From the NCBI GenBank assembly GCA_937871735.1, contig CALMOI010000512.1, positions 1 to 5,721 of the forward strand: a stretch of DNA of 5,721 nucleotides. The letters run 5' to 3'. The notes under the pieces are model-generated. The model saw only the letters and a program-made list of their open reading frames with translations, was not told where the DNA came from and did no database searches. How positions within the stretch are numbered: position 1 is the stretch's first letter; the number at the start of each line of letters is the position of its first letter. Below are positions 5,587 to 5,721 of this stretch, piece after piece. The translations under genes were made by a program, and so were the position numbers. Source of the stretch: an uncultured Comamonadaceae bacterium. Its GTDB lineage: Bacteria > Pseudomonadota > Gammaproteobacteria > Burkholderiales > Burkholderiaceae_C.

Positions 5587-5721
5587 CAGGCTGAACACGC
5601 GAGGGCATTTGATGCCAGCGGGCGGCTTGCCGTGCGGCGAACCAAATCAGGCCCACCGCCCCCATATAGAACGTCAATTGCAGACCTGATGGCGTGGCGT
5701 CATAGCCCAGCAGCGCGTGCA
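5582..5721 (-). CDS. FTR1-family iron permease, C-terminal end
   Basis: The last 45 codons of a minus-strand gene enter from the right edge and stop at TGA 5582-5584. The visible residues begin HALLGYDATPSGLQLTFY and continue with a hydrophobic segment (GAVGLIWFAA), then a short basic tail ending RVQPA. The pattern H-[AT]-L-x-G-Y-x-x-x-P-[ST]-G-x-Q before a final membrane helix is what I recall from the C-terminus of FTR1/EfeU-type high-affinity iron permeases, inner-membrane iron importers. The iron-binding REGLE-type motifs would lie beyond the window, so the call rests on this tail alone. The final few residues lie close to the hairpin and may differ from relatives. The gene ends 149 bases upstream of rsuA on the same strand. 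Confidence 0.62.
   Translation of the reverse strand, partial: HALLGYDATPSGLQLTFYMGAVGLIWFAARQAARWHQMPSRVQPA

Overview
The window is GC-rich, densely packed bacterial DNA. The proteins look like those of Betaproteobacteria, order Burkholderiales and probably Comamonadaceae. That placement rests on recognising the style of the RsuA, EI24-domain, YncE-like and 7Fe ferredoxin proteins, not on any search. Eight protein genes are supported. Two are cut by the window edges: an EI24-domain membrane protein at the left, and the C-terminus of an FTR1-type iron permease at the right. No tRNA, rRNA, CRISPR array or transposase gene was seen.

Left block (1-3236, minus strand): four genes read leftward as one apparent operon. 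They are an exported YncE-like beta-propeller, an exported NodB-type polysaccharide deacetylase whose start overlaps the propeller's end by 17 bases, a membrane fatty acid hydroxylase/sterol desaturase-type di-iron enzyme, and an EI24-domain membrane protein. All four products are predicted to be exported or membrane-bound, so a cell-envelope role is plausible. A shared pathway is inference only.

Centre (3237-3460): a divergent control region of 224 bases separates this operon from a rightward 7Fe ferredoxin gene (fdxA type). It holds a perfect FNR/ANR-type box, TTGAT-CGAC-ATCAA, inside a longer imperfect dyad, and a separate 8-bp perfect inverted repeat nearer the ferredoxin. This is the most informative non-coding feature and suggests oxygen-responsive control of one or both flanking units.

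Right block (3806-5721, minus strand): an AIM24/TIGR00266 protein converges on fdxA with 9 bases between them. Upstream of it lies rsuA (16S rRNA pseudouridine synthase). Beyond rsuA is a 149-base spacer with a hairpin and a short outer-membrane-protein-like C-terminal reading frame, then the end of the FTR1-type permease. The hairpin overlaps the permease stop codon.

Most of this is ordinary housekeeping or accessory sequence. I see no clear new defence or mobile system. The points most worth checking are the FNR-type box, the altered metal-binding motif of the deacetylase, the four-gene envelope cluster, and the possible dispersed repeat or gene remnant in the rsuA-FTR1 spacer.
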